The translations under genes were made by a program, and so were the position numbers. A stretch of 64,000 nucleotides of DNA from Diphasiastrum complanatum (Eukaryota; Streptophyta; Lycopodiopsida; Lycopodiales; Lycopodiaceae), in contig CM055093.1 of assembly GCA_029204225.1 (NCBI GenBank), positions 4,742,056 to 4,806,055 of the forward strand. Direction: 5' to 3'. Positions 38,405-51,058 of this stretch are shown one piece after another (the stretch's first letter is position 1; every line of letters starts with the position of its first letter). The notes under the pieces were generated by a model. The model worked only from the letters and a program-made list of their open reading frames with translations, was not told where the DNA came from and made no database searches.

Positions 38405-39070
38405 AAATTATCACTTCTCACTTGACATTGGTTATTGTAAATATTGATCAAACATTAGAATAATATTGATGATCTGATTTCACACATGTGGAGCCTGTTC
38501 CCATGTGTGAAAGGATGTACTTTTCATACTTGTATATATCTAAATTGATTTTGTATCAATCTAGTTAGTGTGAACATGATATGACTAGTTTTTAGTCAAG
38601 TTGACTAGTCACCTAGAAATTAGCTTTTTCTTGCATGTGCATGAGTAAATGCTCCCACATGGCAAGTGGATGTTCACACGTGTGTATAGAGTACTAGAAG
38701 ATAAGAGTTGACCATTTTCCTTAGATCCTATTTTGTAGAGAATATTCCTATATTCTAAGAGACTAGCTTTTTGGATTTTAGAAGGTCAACTTTGGTTAAG
38801 GATCAAGGATGGATCAAATGGATAGATCTGAGTGATGTGGCACCCTTCACACGTGTGAAGACCTGTTGGACTGTACCAGACTTGTGGATGTACTTGATCC
38901 ATAAAAGGATCATCATTTTGCTAAGAAGATTGATGAGACTTTTGCATTCTACACTTTTGTGATGTTTCTAGTCATTTGTCTTGTGATTTCTATGAACGAT
39001 TGCTATCTAGGATTATTGTACTTGTTGTTTCAGGTGCAGGTTGTACTGTGGACAGTACTCCACACGTGTG
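38405..39070 (+). repeat. LTR-like stretch of another family
   Basis: No coding. The block CACATGTGGAGCCTGTTCCC (about 38483) and its neighbours resemble the start of the family A LTR read in the LTR's own sense. Three CACACGTGTG palindromes lie at about 38676, 38848 and 39060. The ends are not resolved. Confidence 0.5.
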
Positions 39071-40263
39071 AGGCCGCTCTCACTTTATAGGACGTACACC
39101 TAAGTTTAAGGTGAAAATTTGACCAACTAACTGTGAAAAATACAGATCCTAAGTGGATCTAAACTCCAAGATCATTGGCTTGAATGCTTGCACTCCAAAC
39201 TACATTAGCTAGGAATTGGCAACACATTCTATGCTACCTAGAATGCAAAGAACTTGATCAAAAAGCATTTATCACAAATGGAAACTTCCATAAACATCAA
39301 GTGCGGCCCAAAATAGCATTATACAGTCCATAATACATCAGCCTATCACTTTTGGAAAGCACCTAAGATCATACACAATAGCTTGAAGACAATACACACA
39401 ACAATGCTCTCAATGGAGGAAGAAACAATGACAATGATCTATTGATCTCAATGAAGCATACAAAAGGTTTCTCCAACCTGTTCTCCACGACTTCCCTACT
39501 ATTTATGGATGAGGAAGATGACTCTCTCTCCTCTCTCTAGAAGGTACTTGACCCTAGATATTCCCTATATAGGAAAAATAGCTAAAAATGGCTTATATGA
39601 CCAAAATACATCAAAATGGTCTCATTTTGAAGGGTATGAAGTTTGACACTTCATCATACTGAAAAAATACAGTAAATAAAAACATTGTGGCCTGGTTCAC
39701 ACGTGTGAAACTCCAGAACCAAAACTATTTACAATTTTAGCCAATTTAGGCCTCAAACTAGCTAGGAAATGTTGACAATTTTCACACTAACTACCTACCA
39801 AGCATAAGTCTAGGATCTAGGCTAGGGTTTCATTTTAGGTCAAGGAGAGTGAGTTAACTTCCTTATTACATGCTGGAAATTCACCTAACTTCAAGAAGGA
39901 AGTGGAATTTGCTATGTATTCCCTCTCTCCATAGTGAGAAGATAGAAAATTTTTGGAGCTCATTGGCAATCTCAAGCTAGGTCACTATGTAATTGAGTTT
40001 TTGTGATCCAAATGCAACCAAATCAATTTCTACTTGTTTCTCAAGTTGAAGGCTATACTACAGCCTCTATAGTACACACGTGTGGGCTCGGATTTCAATG
40101 TTGATCAATGCTTTTGATTGTTAATGCTTGTTGTTTGTCAAATTGCCAATCTAGATCAACTTTTTGATGACTAGTTTTTTGGTAGATTGTTAAGCAAGTA
40201 TCCAATCACTCTTGTGGATCTTTTGTAGATCCATTTATGGTCCTAAAGTATAGTATTTTCACA
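39071..40263 (+). repeat. 3' LTR of family B, split by a solo LTR
   Basis: 39071-39131 and 39787-40263 match the 5' LTR from CTTTATAGGACGTACACC to its TTTTCACA end. The first about 180 bp of the LTR are missing on the left. A roughly 260-bp segment (about 39890-40150) is present here and absent from the 5' LTR. Confidence 0.8.
39132..39786. mobile_element. Solo LTR with CTAAC target duplication
   Basis: A 655-bp insertion with TGTGAAAAATAC and AATTTTCACA ends lies between CTAAC (39127-39131) and CTAAC (39787-39791). The interrupted family B LTR resumes exactly after it. A CACACGTGTG palindrome is at about 39698. No coding. Confidence 0.9.
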
Positions 40264-41000
40264 AGAAGGACCAAAAGAAGCATGGGATACGTTGAAGGCA
40301 TTGTTTGAGACCACAGACACAAATCGAGTGCTATTCCTGAAGATGAAGCTGCACACATTGCGGATGGATGATGGTGCAACTGTTGTTGATCACCTACTGA
40401 AGATCAAAGAGATTTGTGACCAATTACCAATAGTTGGAGAGCAAGTACAGGATCGTGAGATCGTGCAATTGACATTGAATAGTTTGAGTGAGTCACATCA
40501 AATGTTTGTGACAAGTATAGCCACACGAGAAAATCTTTTAATCTATGAAGGGTTAGGTGGATTGCTTTTGCAGGAAGAACAATGTCAAGAGAACTTGAGT
40601 CATCGCAACAGGGGATTTGATCAAGCTTTTGCAGTGAGAGGACGTGTTGGCAGATTTGGTCGTAGAAGACACCAATCAAGAGGTGGAAACTCATGTCATG
40701 GATCATTCCAACAATTTCAGGAACAATCCAATGATGGCCCAAATAGAGGCAATTGAAATAAGGCCGAGGTCAAGGATGCGGCTATTCCAAGCAAAATAAA
40801 CCTAGAAATTGTAGGTATTGCAACAAACCTGGCCATTGGAAGCGTGAATGCTTCAAGAAACAGAAGGAGATAGAACAAAGAAAAGACAAATGGCAAGCAG
40901 GCAATTATGCTGATCAACATCAATTTGATGGTGATTATTATGAAGACAATTATGCTGATCAACATCAGTACGATGATAATCAGTATGAAGACGATACAGG
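40264..41000 (+). pseudogene. Host copia gag, C-terminal part with zinc knuckle
   Basis: This is the continuation of 35621-35874 after the second AGAAG. Blocks are KEAWDTLKALFETTDTNRV, LKMKLHTLRMDDGATVVDHL, a block with QDREIVQLTLNSLSESHQ, and a Gly/Arg-rich stretch ending in a stop at 40756. In a shifted frame the CCHC knuckle CRYCNKPGHWKREC follows (about 40810-40855), then a Tyr/Asp-rich repeat (YADQHQ..YEDNYADQHQ). The stop and frameshift inactivate it independently of the insertion. Confidence 0.85.
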
Positions 41001-42390
41001 TAAGAGTTCAAACTTGTTCATTACAGCATTAATGACAAGTGATGAGGCCAAGGATACCTGGTACATTGATTGTGGTGCGTCCATGCACATGACTTGAAGG
41101 AAAGAGTGGTTTTTAGAACTCAAGGAAACTCACAATGGTGATGAATTTGGACAAGCTGATGGCAAATTGCTATATGTTAAAGGAGTTGGAGTGGTACCAG
41201 TGAAGTTAGCCAGCGGGAAGATAAAGTGGATAAGCAATGTGTAATAGGTACCTAGCTTAGCTAACAATCTACTATTTGTTGGGATGATGGCTGATCAACA
41301 ACTCAAGGTTGAATTTGACAGTGACAGATGTCTTGTCAAAGACATCAAGAATCACTACAAAGTGATTGCTATAGGAGCTAGAGTCAACGAGAATCGACTC
41401 TACAAATTGAATGCGAGATCTTTTGCTCAAGCTATGGTAAGCACGGTTGATAGTCGAAGTGATCTTTGGCATCAACAATTCGGTCATATTAGTGCTCAAA
41501 GTTTACAGACTCTTAAAAGAGGTAATCTAGTTATAGGATTGCCTGATATTTCTTTTGAAGGAAAAATTTGTGAAGGTTGCATTTTGGGAAAACAACACAG
41601 AGAGAGGTTTCCTAAAAGTGGAGCAAGGAGAGCCAGTGGCATCCTAGATCTTATCCACAGTGATCTATGTGGACCTATGCAGACTAGATTTCTTAGTGGC
41701 TACTATTACTTTATCACCTTCATTGATGATTATAGCAGATGCATTTGGATTTATTTCATAAGCAAGAAATCAGATGCTTTTGCTAAGTTCAAGGAATTCA
41801 AGTCATTAGTTGAAAAGCAAATAGGATGTTGCATCAAAACTTTGAGATCTAATGGAGGTGGTGAGTATTTTTTGACAAAATTTATTGATTTCTACAAAGA
41901 TCAAGGGATCAAGAGGCAGACTACAACAACTTATTCACCACAACAAAATGGATTTGCAGAACGAAAAAACAGATCTACTGTTGAGATGGTCAGGGCAATG
42001 CTCAAAAGCAAGGGTCTACCAAACACCTTTTGGGCAGAAGCTTGTAGCACAACTTTGAGAGTATTTGCTTGTGATGCTTATGCTCATATTCCTGATGAGA
42101 AACAAAGGAAATTGGATGCAAAATCTATCAAGTGTATTTTTCTTGGATATGATGAGAAGGCCAAGGCATACAGGATGTATGACACAAATGCACAGAAGCT
42201 TGTAATTCCTAGGGATGCTACATTTGATGAGATGGGCCTAGGTGAACAATCTGAAGTAATCATTGAACCTTTTGATGAGGGAGCGAAAGTAAGTACAGGT
42301 CAAGAAGGAAGTGGATTTTGATATAGAAAATCCATTGGACAAAGGCAAGCCTAATGTTGAAATTCCCAAGAGAGTACCTAAATAGGATGG
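41001..42390 (+). pseudogene. Host copia protease and integrase, inactivated
   Basis: The protease site reads YIDCGASMHM (about 41060), with Cys in place of the usual Ser/Thr after the catalytic Asp, and a stop follows at once. From 41284 an open 345-codon frame gives the integrase: zinc domain HQQFGH (residues 62-67) and CEGCILGKQH, catalytic Asp127 (HSDLCGP), then SNGGGEY where SDNGGEY is expected, so the second catalytic Asp is Asn190, then Glu226 (AERKN). After FWAEAC about 40 residues are missing in frame before LRVFACDAYAHIP. Integrase inserts cDNA; this one should be inactive. The RT is absent because sequence of another element starts at about 42390. Confidence 0.9.
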
Positions 42391-43460
42391 GCATTTGTTA
42401 TCAGTGTGTGCACCTCGACAGTGAGGGTATCAGGTATTGTCTCATCTATGATGTACCTGACCAAGCGGTAACTGACCAGACATTGAGCTCTGTATAGACT
42501 TCAATCTATTTTGAAACTCTTTGGTGAGTTTCTCCATCTACATTTGGTGTTGATGATTCAACAACTCCATTTGTGACTTTCAAAGCTAATCCCGAGTGTC
42601 CTCGGGCGGCTTTGATTTGTGATGTGCACTCTGTTTCCTAGGATCTTCAACATTTGATCCCTCGTCTTCTACTCGGATGGCATCGGACATGTTTGCCTTT
42701 AAGGACGTGTATTCATCATTGGATCTTAGCTCACATTTAGTCCATCTGGAAAGTCCGACTAAGAACCAGATGATGAGCATATTCTCGATAGGTTGCTCTT
42801 GTACTTGATTCTTGAGACATTTGAAATGCTCAATGTAGTTTCATACTTTTCATCCTTTGTCATCTTGATATTACTTATTTGACAAAGGTACTTTCAATCA
42901 CATGAAAATATTTGAAACGTTTGATGAATGACTCTTTTAGGATAGACCAATCAAGTTTATCTTCATGATCAAGATTGAAAAACCATTCTCGTGCTCGATC
43001 AATCATGGTCATTGAGAAAAGTTGGACTATTGCTTCGTTTGATGTTTCACCCTAAACGTCACAAGCATTCTCAAAGACTTGTTAAAATCTCTGAGGGTCC
43101 GAATTACCATCGTACTTAGGGAGATCTAGCATTGGTGTATGTTTTTTAGTATGATGTCCATGGTTGGGAAAAGCTCCATTGAGGTGAGCTCTTGCATGTG
43201 ATGACTCAACATCATGAAAATGTGCTCGGTCGTAAGATGTTTTGACTCTTGTAGGTTCCCATCTCTCAAATGTGTTCGTGGATGGTTCGTGTACTTGTTA
43301 TTTGAGTTGGGAGAACCTAGTATGTTTGACTTGCTCAGACATGGGTGACGCCATTTCTGGTGGATAGTCTTTTGTGGAATGGGGATCGTAATGACGATAC
43401 ATTTGGAAGGTTTGGACTACCTTGGTGATGTTGTGTTTGGGTGTTTTTTTTTTTTAAATA
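42391..43460 (-). pseudogene. Ty3/gypsy gag (same family as 4780-6149), decayed
   Basis: The minus strand gives the same gag as the plus-strand copy at 4780-6149. The clearest block is MLIIWFLVGLSRWTKCELRS, then SNDEYTSLK (42690-42780). Upstream pieces occur in other frames, including the capsid stretch with 'REWFFNLD' near 42985. Multiple frame changes and stops make it a relic. It abuts the copia integrase on the left. Confidence 0.75.
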
Positions 43461-43624
43461 AGACTATGTAAACTTAGGATAAGGTACAGTGCTCAGAGTT
43501 TGGTGACTAGTGTGTAACCAAATTGCACAGTAGTCAAGTGAGGGGTAGCGCAAAAAAAACTTGGCTGATATCTATGTCAAATGGCTCAGGTACAAGTCTA
43601 GTCAAAGACTTAGTTGACTTCAAG

Positions 43625-44470
43625 GTAGGTACTCGGCTCAGTTGAGATGTCAAGTCCTAAAGGTTGGATGTCTCGAGACTTCATGTCAGGTTTCAGTCGA
43701 GAGTTGAGCTTTAGACTCGGTCGAGATGTCAGTACAAGGATTCGGTTGAGAATGCAAATGTGGACTCGATCAAGATCTCAATGCAAGTACTCAGTGGAGA
43801 TTGGATACTCAGGACTTGGTCGAGATGATAAGTTACGACTCGGTCGAGAGTGGATGTTCAAGGTTCGGTTGAGATTGGATACTCAGTACTCGGTCGAGAT
43901 GGTAAGTCACAACTCGATTGAGAGTGGATGTTTAGGATCCGGTTGAGATCGAATACTCAATAATCGATCAAGATTGGACTGAGAGGACTCAGTCGAGATC
44001 AGTAGATTGAGAGGACTCCGTCGAGATCAGAGACTAAGAGGACTCAGGTTGAGATCAGACTGAGAGGACTCGGTTGAGATTGGACTGAGAGACCGAGAGA
44101 CTCGGTTGAACTCCGACTGAGAGGGCTCGGTCGAGATTAGACTAAGAGGACTTGGATTGAGAGACTCGGTCGAGATGGAACTGATAGGACTTGATCGAAA
44201 TCGGACATACTGAGAATACTCGGTCAGACTGATAGGCGGACTGAGAGAACTTGGGACTGAGAGGACTCGGTCGAAGTCCAGAAGTTGGTTGAGATACAAC
44301 GGGTTTATCTGAACTCGGTTGAGGTGTGATGTGGGATTCGGCTCGGTCCAGTTATAAAGTGGTTGGACTTGGCCAAGCATGTAACTTGAAGACTCGGGCG
44401 AGGGTGGACTCAGAGACTTGATCGAAACGAGAGTGACGAGCTCGATTGAAACGTGGAGCGTGAACTTTCA
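43625..44470 (-). repeat. Tandem repeat leader (ATCTCGACCGAG-type), second copy
   Basis: The plus strand shows about 30 degenerate ACTCGGTCGAGAT units with spacers. Reverse-complemented, they are the same unit as at 4195-4745 and lie in the same position, between the LTR end and gag. Confidence 0.8.
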
Positions 44471-44590
44471 AGAACGGTTTGGGACACACAAAGACTGCAT
44501 TTTTTATTGGTTTTTGTGTGTGCACAGGTGGTAATAGCACCAAATGTTCACAGATTCTGTCACTAAGAATCTATGAAACGTGTTTTATGC
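44471..44590 (-). repeat. Gypsy LTR/internal junction
   Basis: On the minus strand, TCTGTGAACA followed by TTTGGTGCTATTACCACC matches the junction at about 4100-4130. This marks the likely 5' LTR end of the minus-strand gypsy. The rest of the LTR to the right is not resolved. Confidence 0.45.
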
Positions 44591-45470
44591 TTCTTCTACT
44601 CTAGTTACATATTGTTTATGTCTGTTACTAGGCTGTTCAACATTCTGATTGTTATCTTCTTAGTTCATTTCCCAAATCAGGCAGAAAGGTTTGATGCACA
44701 TTGTAGTATAAGTTTTAAATCCAGCCTTTCATGGGATGGTTCACTCCTAAAGTAGTCACATTCATTGAAACATGCAAGTCAATAATATTCATCTAAAAAT
44801 TAACCAGCATTTCGGATGAACACCATTCAGATCCTACTATAAAAACAACTGGAAACCGATCTTGAAATTCAGATCAATCTAAGCATCAAATAGAAATGAA
44901 AAACAAGAGACTTATTAACAAGCACACAAGTACAAGAATCAAGAAATATCCATCTCTTGATTCTTGAACTTCTCAAGAACATCAAGAACTGAAGAGTAGA
45001 TGAATATGCAAGATATATACCACTACTTCAGTCTATGTAGTTTACTTGAAGCTTGATCTTACTCTAGAAACAAGAAACAAGAGATCTAATCCACTCTACT
45101 CCACAATGCATGATGAAAGAAAGCAATAAATTAATCTAATTCCACAACCAAACTCATTAAAGGGATGGAAGGGCATGATCATAATGGAATCACTTAAGAA
45201 AGCCATCATGAACAAGGAGCTCCAAGAATGCCAAAACTCATGAAAAAGGTAAAAGAAATCCTAAAAAACCTCAAGTGCTTTGCTATATTCATAAGTAACA
45301 AGAGTGTTGTGGCATACCACAAAGGCAAGGCCACAAATTTCTTGAATTGACAATGTGATTGCCTAAGATTGGATGCAAGGTAATTAGCTATTTTCAAATC
45401 GTGATTATCGGAGCTATGCCACTCTAGCGTGATGGTTAACATTTATTTTCTTATCTCAAGGATTAAACTT
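44591..45470. repeat. Dispersed repeat matching 15471-15800
   Basis: 44935-45260 matches 15471-15800, including the AAGAATCAAGAAATATCC inverted repeat. No coding is visible. The 44591-44934 part has no match I can see in the window. Confidence 0.45.
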
Positions 45471-47150
45471 TATTTAAGGTCTATGCATGGGTGGAATATG
45501 ACAGCAATAAAAAGTATATACTAAATTGTTTTGTGAATGCAATAGATAGCTTTTATTTGATGGTAGTTGTTGGTGATTATATTGATGCATCATGGAGATT
45601 GAGAGATTGGGCATGCATGCAAGAAAAAGAGAGCGGCAATTTTTTGCTCATCTAGGGCACATGCAAGAAAAACAACAAGACATGACTTGCATTTAGAAAT
45701 GTATCTGAAGAGTTTTTGCAATAGAGTCCTTGGAAATGTGGCAAAGCATTTTTCGCACACATGCCCTTATGGTTTGGAGCATTAACTTTTGCACAAACTC
45801 CATTGACCAACCTAAACACAGTATTGTCGTTTGAAAAAATGCCAAAAAAAGAGTACATGTGATTTTGTCGATCTTGCTGGTTATAAGGCCTCAAAAATCC
45901 TATTTAATTTCAAGTGGTCCTTTTTGGGCAAACTAGAACCCATGTGGCAATGGCTATATGGGCCAATCCTTTGTCGGTTACACACCATAATTGATAACTT
46001 CATACATAATTTATCATAAGAATATACTAAAAAATTTCATTTTCAACTCAATTTAGCATGCTTAACAACTAACATGAGGAGGTAAATGAGTGAAGAGAAG
46101 CTATCAATAAGAATCAGTGGCATTGCTGGTTCTAAGGTGACAACAAAGAGGAAGGGCTTACAGAAAGAGAGCTCTAGATTCTAATTGATGAAATAGATGA
46201 GTTCATTGTCAAAGTTGACAAGAGGACTTGAAAGATCATAGAATGTCCCTTGACCATCATCAAAGAGTTACAAGGATTAGGTGTTGTTGACATTTGTAAA
46301 TGCCCAACAACATGGTTAGTCATATAGGATTTAGAGAGGTATGTTTGGATAAAACTGCAAGTGTTTTCAATAGAGTAAGATTGGTTCTTTTAGACTAGTA
46401 CTTTGAGTTTAAGAACTTGGAAAAAAAGATAATGAATATCAAGGAGATTAAGGAGAATTCCCAAGGACAAAGACCTTAGTCAAGGAAATTAACAAATAAA
46501 CACACTCTCCTAGAAATTGTACTTTCAAAGGCTTGGAAAACTTTCATCACCTAGGGAGTACAATTTGGTGTGTAAAGCATTGGACTGCCTTACTATTCTT
46601 AGATATTTCGATGTGTCATACCATTCATGTAATAGCCTAACACTAGAAAGTATGTGGTGTTGTTCTTGTCAAAGCATGCCTATGTGAACCTACTATATGA
46701 GGGATAAGAGGTCTCTAGATGAACCATTCTTCCTAGAATGGTGGAGGGATGTTTCTTCCTGGTATAGGCTTCTTCTATGTGCTTACTAGAGCTAATAACA
46801 TGCTAATGCATCCTAGATTTTGGATGGATGTTTAATGCCATCATCTCATTGTGTTCAATTTACTAGCTCTAAGCCGGTTTAACATTGATCTAAGGAGATG
46901 GTCTATATAGTTCAAACTTGGAATGAGTAGATATCTTGATTCATTATTATGAAGTAGATGTTGATTTGAAAATATCCATTTCAAGAGATGATATGAGCCA
47001 TCCTAGACGTTGTCACAAGCGAATGGAAATTTTGCAGAGTAGTGGTAGTAGTTTTGTGATTATACCTAATTAATGATTTATGAATCTGTTTTTGCAAGCA
47101 ACTACCTATGCTTCACCAACAAACAACAATCATAAAAATTGAGACAGAAA
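45471..47150. other. Intergenic, nothing recognised
   Basis: No coherent coding frame, element ends or RNA gene is seen in this 1.7-kb stretch. Confidence 0.5.
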
Positions 47151-47169
47151 TCAGGCCGTGATGGACAAG

Positions 47170-47172
<3 letters not shown>

Positions 47173-47247
<75 letters not shown>

Positions 47248-47301
47248 GTTTGTAAAATACATGAGACTACCAATCCGCCAACAACAACAATCATAACCAT
47301 G

Positions 47302-47365
<64 letters not shown>

Positions 47366-47422
47366 TTTATGGTTGTTTCTGATATATTGCAGGTAACGTT
47401 CACACCAAGGTGAGGACATGGC

Positions 47423-47505
<83 letters not shown>

Positions 47506-47652
47506 TTTATGGTTGTTTCTGATATATTGCAGGTAACGTTCACACCAAGGTGAGGACATGGCAGAGAGAGAGAGAGGCGCCCGGGGAGGGGGGGGGGGGG
47601 TTTGTTTCTGATATATTGGAGATAACGGTCACACCAAGGTGATCACATGGCT
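47173..47652. repeat. GT/GA microsatellites with a tandemly duplicated block
   Basis: A (GT)n tract (47173-47211) runs into (GA)n blocks. The sequence GAGAGTTTATGGTTGTTTCT and the 50 bases after it occur at 47361 and again at 47501 (period 140). A third diverged copy starts at about 47602, after a G-run (47587-47600). The tract ends about 250 bp before the ATG of the DUF1218 gene. Confidence 0.9.
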
Positions 47653-47898
47653 GACTGCAAATCATAAGAAGGTATTCGCATTGGTTGCCCAATTAGACAT
47701 TTATAAGGAGGACAGCAAAGGACTTCGAGGCCTGTCTTTAACATTTCAGGCCGTCAAGCGGAGTGAAGCTAGAAGACTCCTAAGAACATGAACTTGGCAT
47801 AGTTTTAAGAGATTGAAGCCAGTTATTAATCATATATCATTCCAGTGCTGCTACTTACATCAGCTTGAATTGCAGTCGCGCTGCTGATTCTTCCTGTA

Positions 47899-50340
47899 AT
47901 GGCAATGGAGGTATCATGGCTTCTGATCCTTGCTACTTTGGTGCTCGACATCATCGCTTTCGGGCTAGCTCTGGGTGCGGAGTCTAGAAGAAGCAAGGTA
48001 TGTTAAATGCATATTTGTTCTGGGCAGTAACAAATGCAGCCTTCATTCATATATTATCAATGTGCAAGGTTCGTCTTTTGCCATTGCATCTGTAGTGGAG
48101 TATTTTGCTATACTCTAGCTTATAATAGATCTGTAGTACAAAATTCATCAAGGCCAGCATGCTGGGAAGGCATCATGAGGTCTACTAAGAACTTTCATTC
48201 GAATGGTAGACTTTTGTTTTTGTGTAATTTAACTGCTCTACACTATAGGTTCTTGAGATTTATGTATTCAACAAGAGAGAGAGAGAGAGAGAGTACTGCA
48301 AAACTTGTAAACTTAAAACGTCACACCTCCGTACCGGTGCAGTTCTGGGGAGACGGATATTTCCCATATCTATGGTCTATCATTTCTTGGTATTTGGCAT
48401 CGGTTATTTAACTTGTTGGATCTGTCGCTGACGTAATTTGGATGAGAGTTACAATAAGAATTAATGATGACGTTCGGGTAGATTTTGTCCTGAAGTGGGA
48501 CTAAATTGCAAGCTTCATCTTTATTCTTGAACTTGCAATTGTATTATTGCCTCAAAGAGCTTAAGTTTTTCTGCATTTCCAAGTACGAGGCTAGATTTAC
48601 GATGAAGAATAAAGGAGAGGATGGATAATGGCTCAAAATTGAGGATAGAACCAGCCTACACTAGTAGGTGGCATTGCTCATTTTTATTTCATTAGTGGGA
48701 AAGGTGCAATGATATCCTATGCACTGGGCTTAACCATCCTCAACCCAGAATTGAGAAGCTGTGAACAGTAGCTGGAGAGGGAGGGTGAGGAGGTAGATCT
48801 ACCATGAAACACTAAAATATCACAGTTCGTGCCCAAAGTTCCTCCTGATCAGATTGTTTGCTGGATAAAATTTAGGGTATGGCTTGGGGTAAATGCGAGA
48901 TATGAAAACGAGAGCTTCGTGTGCTTGCCTGCATCTTATAAAAGGAGAAAACAGCAGCTTGCAGGATAATGCCTTGAGAAGTAACTTGAGGCAAATGCGA
49001 GAAATAAAAACGAGAGCTTTTTGTGCTTGCGAACGCGCCTGCATTTTATTTAAGGGGAAAACAGCAGCTTTGCAGAATGATGACCTGAGAAGTGGCTTGG
49101 GGCAAAGATCAGGAGGAAAGCCTTTTGCGCTTGTTACTTTTGCGCTTGTTAGCGTGTCTGCATCTTATAACATGGAAAAGCAGCTGCTTTGCAGAATGAT
49201 GCCTTAGAATTTTATCATTATATTCTCCTCGGCATGAATTTTGACGCCTAAATTTCCTTCAAATTTATATGAATTTATAAACATTCCCTACAAACTGAAG
49301 ATGTCCTTTAAAGAAGGTAGTTCTGAATCTTCTAACAGTTCAGAATGTGATAGTTCTCCTTTGCTTTTGCCATGCAGGCGACTGTGGAATATGACATTTA
49401 TTATCCAATTACATATTGCAAGTACAGCCAAGATGTTTCTACCGGTTTGGGGGTTGGAGCTTTTTTCTTTCTTCTGTTTGGACAGATTCTTATCACAGTT
49501 GGAACACGCTGCCTCTGCAACTCGGCCTCTCTGAAATCAGGACGAGCTCTCACTCTTGCGAAATTTTTATTGGTTCTGTCGTGGTAAGTCGATTAGAAAA
49601 GTCAAATATATTTGATAGAAAGGATGACACGTCCCTTGCTTCAGGGCTTGATACAAATAACGTTTCTGAAATGACAGACCTACTTTCTGTTCCTTCTGGT
49701 GCTCCAAAAAAAAGTGGCAAAAATCTTCAATTCCTCGATAAAGCCTTCTTGTTAGAAAAAGAAAGGCTTGATGCGGAGCTTTTCTCATGATCTTGCATCT
49801 CTTACTACTTACCTATGTTTGATGTAGGCATGTAAGTTATGATTGCCTCTAAAGCGGGTCATTGAAATTATATAAATTAAAATACGTTAAGCTCTGTGTA
49901 AGAAACAGTATCACAGTAGTTCATATGTTCTCAGTACTAAGCATACACCGTTCATACTTGATTGCTTCTTGTCAATGATAGACGCTAGACCTACAAACAA
50001 CCAGTTCTGATTGTATAGTTAAGTTGAAGTTTTCACCAGCTGAAGCGGACCGTATCTTGTTGTTTGTAGGCTTACTTTCATCATATCAGAGATCTGCCTG
50101 GTGGCTGGAGCAAGTAGAGCTGCCTACAGAACAAAGAGCAAGGTGTTTTTTGGTACAACTGAGTTAAATTGTGAAACTTTGAGGCGAGGTATATTTTCAG
50201 CAGCGGCCGCCTTTGCTGTTTTTACCTTGATTTTCAGCGAAGGGTACTATCTAGCCCAATCAAAGGCTCAAGATGTTTTATGGCAGCCCTACGATAGGTT
50301 TGGAGGTTCAGCAGTTGGAATGACCTCTTTATCCAAATGA
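47899..50340 (+). CDS. DUF1218 four-helix membrane protein (three exons)
   Basis: Exons: 47899-47997, 49378-49583 and 50070-50340, with introns of 1380 and 486 bp having GTATGT..CAG and GTAAGT..TAG borders. They join in frame to 191 residues. Helices lie near residues 5-25, 58-78, 92-116 and 143-163. Family features are the N-terminal ALGAESRRSK after helix 1, CKYSQDVSTGLGVGA, a Cys pair CLC, a long third helix ending CLVAGASRAAY, CETLRRGIFSAAAAF, and a C-terminal GGSAVGM. DUF1218 proteins are plant-specific membrane proteins, and some members influence lignin composition. They have no known enzymatic activity, so the role here is open. An AATAAA lies at 50430. Intron 1 contains a short (GA)n. 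Confidence 0.9.
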
Positions 50341-51058
50341 CTAAATCTGACAGCAGTTTCAGCTTAAAGATCCATGCATCCTGTGGATGCACGAAACAGA
50401 TACCCAGTTCTAATAGCAATTCTTGCTGGAATAAAGCCGCTCAGTTTCAAATCAAGGCATTCTGTTTTGAACTATGCATCATTTACTAGAGATGATAAGG
50501 TGTGGATTTCTTGCAATAAGAAACCCTGCCATTAAAGATCAAAATTGATGAACTGAAGATCGTCACTCCGCCCACAACCTTGCACTTTGTAGCTGAGAAT
50601 TTCTTGCCTAATGAAGACACTCTAATATGTGGCGTGTACTAGCTTTATGATAGGAGCTTGTGACATCCTGTTTTACAACCTTGATGTGGGTGCAACGTGC
50701 ATGGATATGTGAAATAACATTTTTGCTCTGTCTTAAACCATCAAGTTATCATATGGCAATAAATGGTTACAAACCACAATTTCCATATACAAGGATTTCG
50801 AATAGACTACTGTGCTCTTTCTACTTGCTAACATCTCTTGGTATATGAGATTATCCACCAACCAAAGCATTCTTCATGGCCTCTCAAGAAGAATAAGCTG
50901 GAGCTGGATTCATGACATAAAGCATATCAAGATAGTAGAATTGCTGATAGTACTGCAACCAATCACTTTTGTGGATTGAATGAATCCATTTATGGTCCTA
51001 ATTGTACTTTCTTTCACGTCTTAGTCGATAGGTGACTATAATCAATGTCTCAACCTCC
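50341..51058. other. 3' flank of the DUF1218 gene with a family B LTR scrap
   Basis: It is mostly non-coding. At about 50957-51013, AATCACTTTTGTGGAT..ATCCATTTATGGTCCTAA resembles the last 60 bp of the family B LTR, so it is an old LTR fragment. Confidence 0.5.

Larger units (their letters stand above)
35875..40263 (+). mobile_element. Family B gag-protease-only copia element, nested in another copia's gag
   Basis: The 4389-bp insertion is flanked by AGAAG (35870-35874 and 40264-40268). The 5' LTR is 35875-36316, the primer site TGGTATCAGAGCC is at 36317-36329, then gag, knuckle and protease (36862-38404). No integrase, RT or RNase H follows. The 3' LTR (remnant from about 39071, to 40263) is broken by a solo LTR (39132-39786) and has lost its first part. 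The stretch 38405-39070 is LTR-like DNA of another family. Confidence 0.85.

Noticed and set aside
47113-47559. 148-residue Ser-Leu-rich frame on the minus strand
   Set aside because: It is the GA microsatellite read in one frame; the same tract is open in several frames.
49416-49790. Alternative frame of 124 residues over DUF1218 exon 2
   Set aside because: It is a shadow of the exon and of the following intron; the spliced frame explains the conserved motifs.
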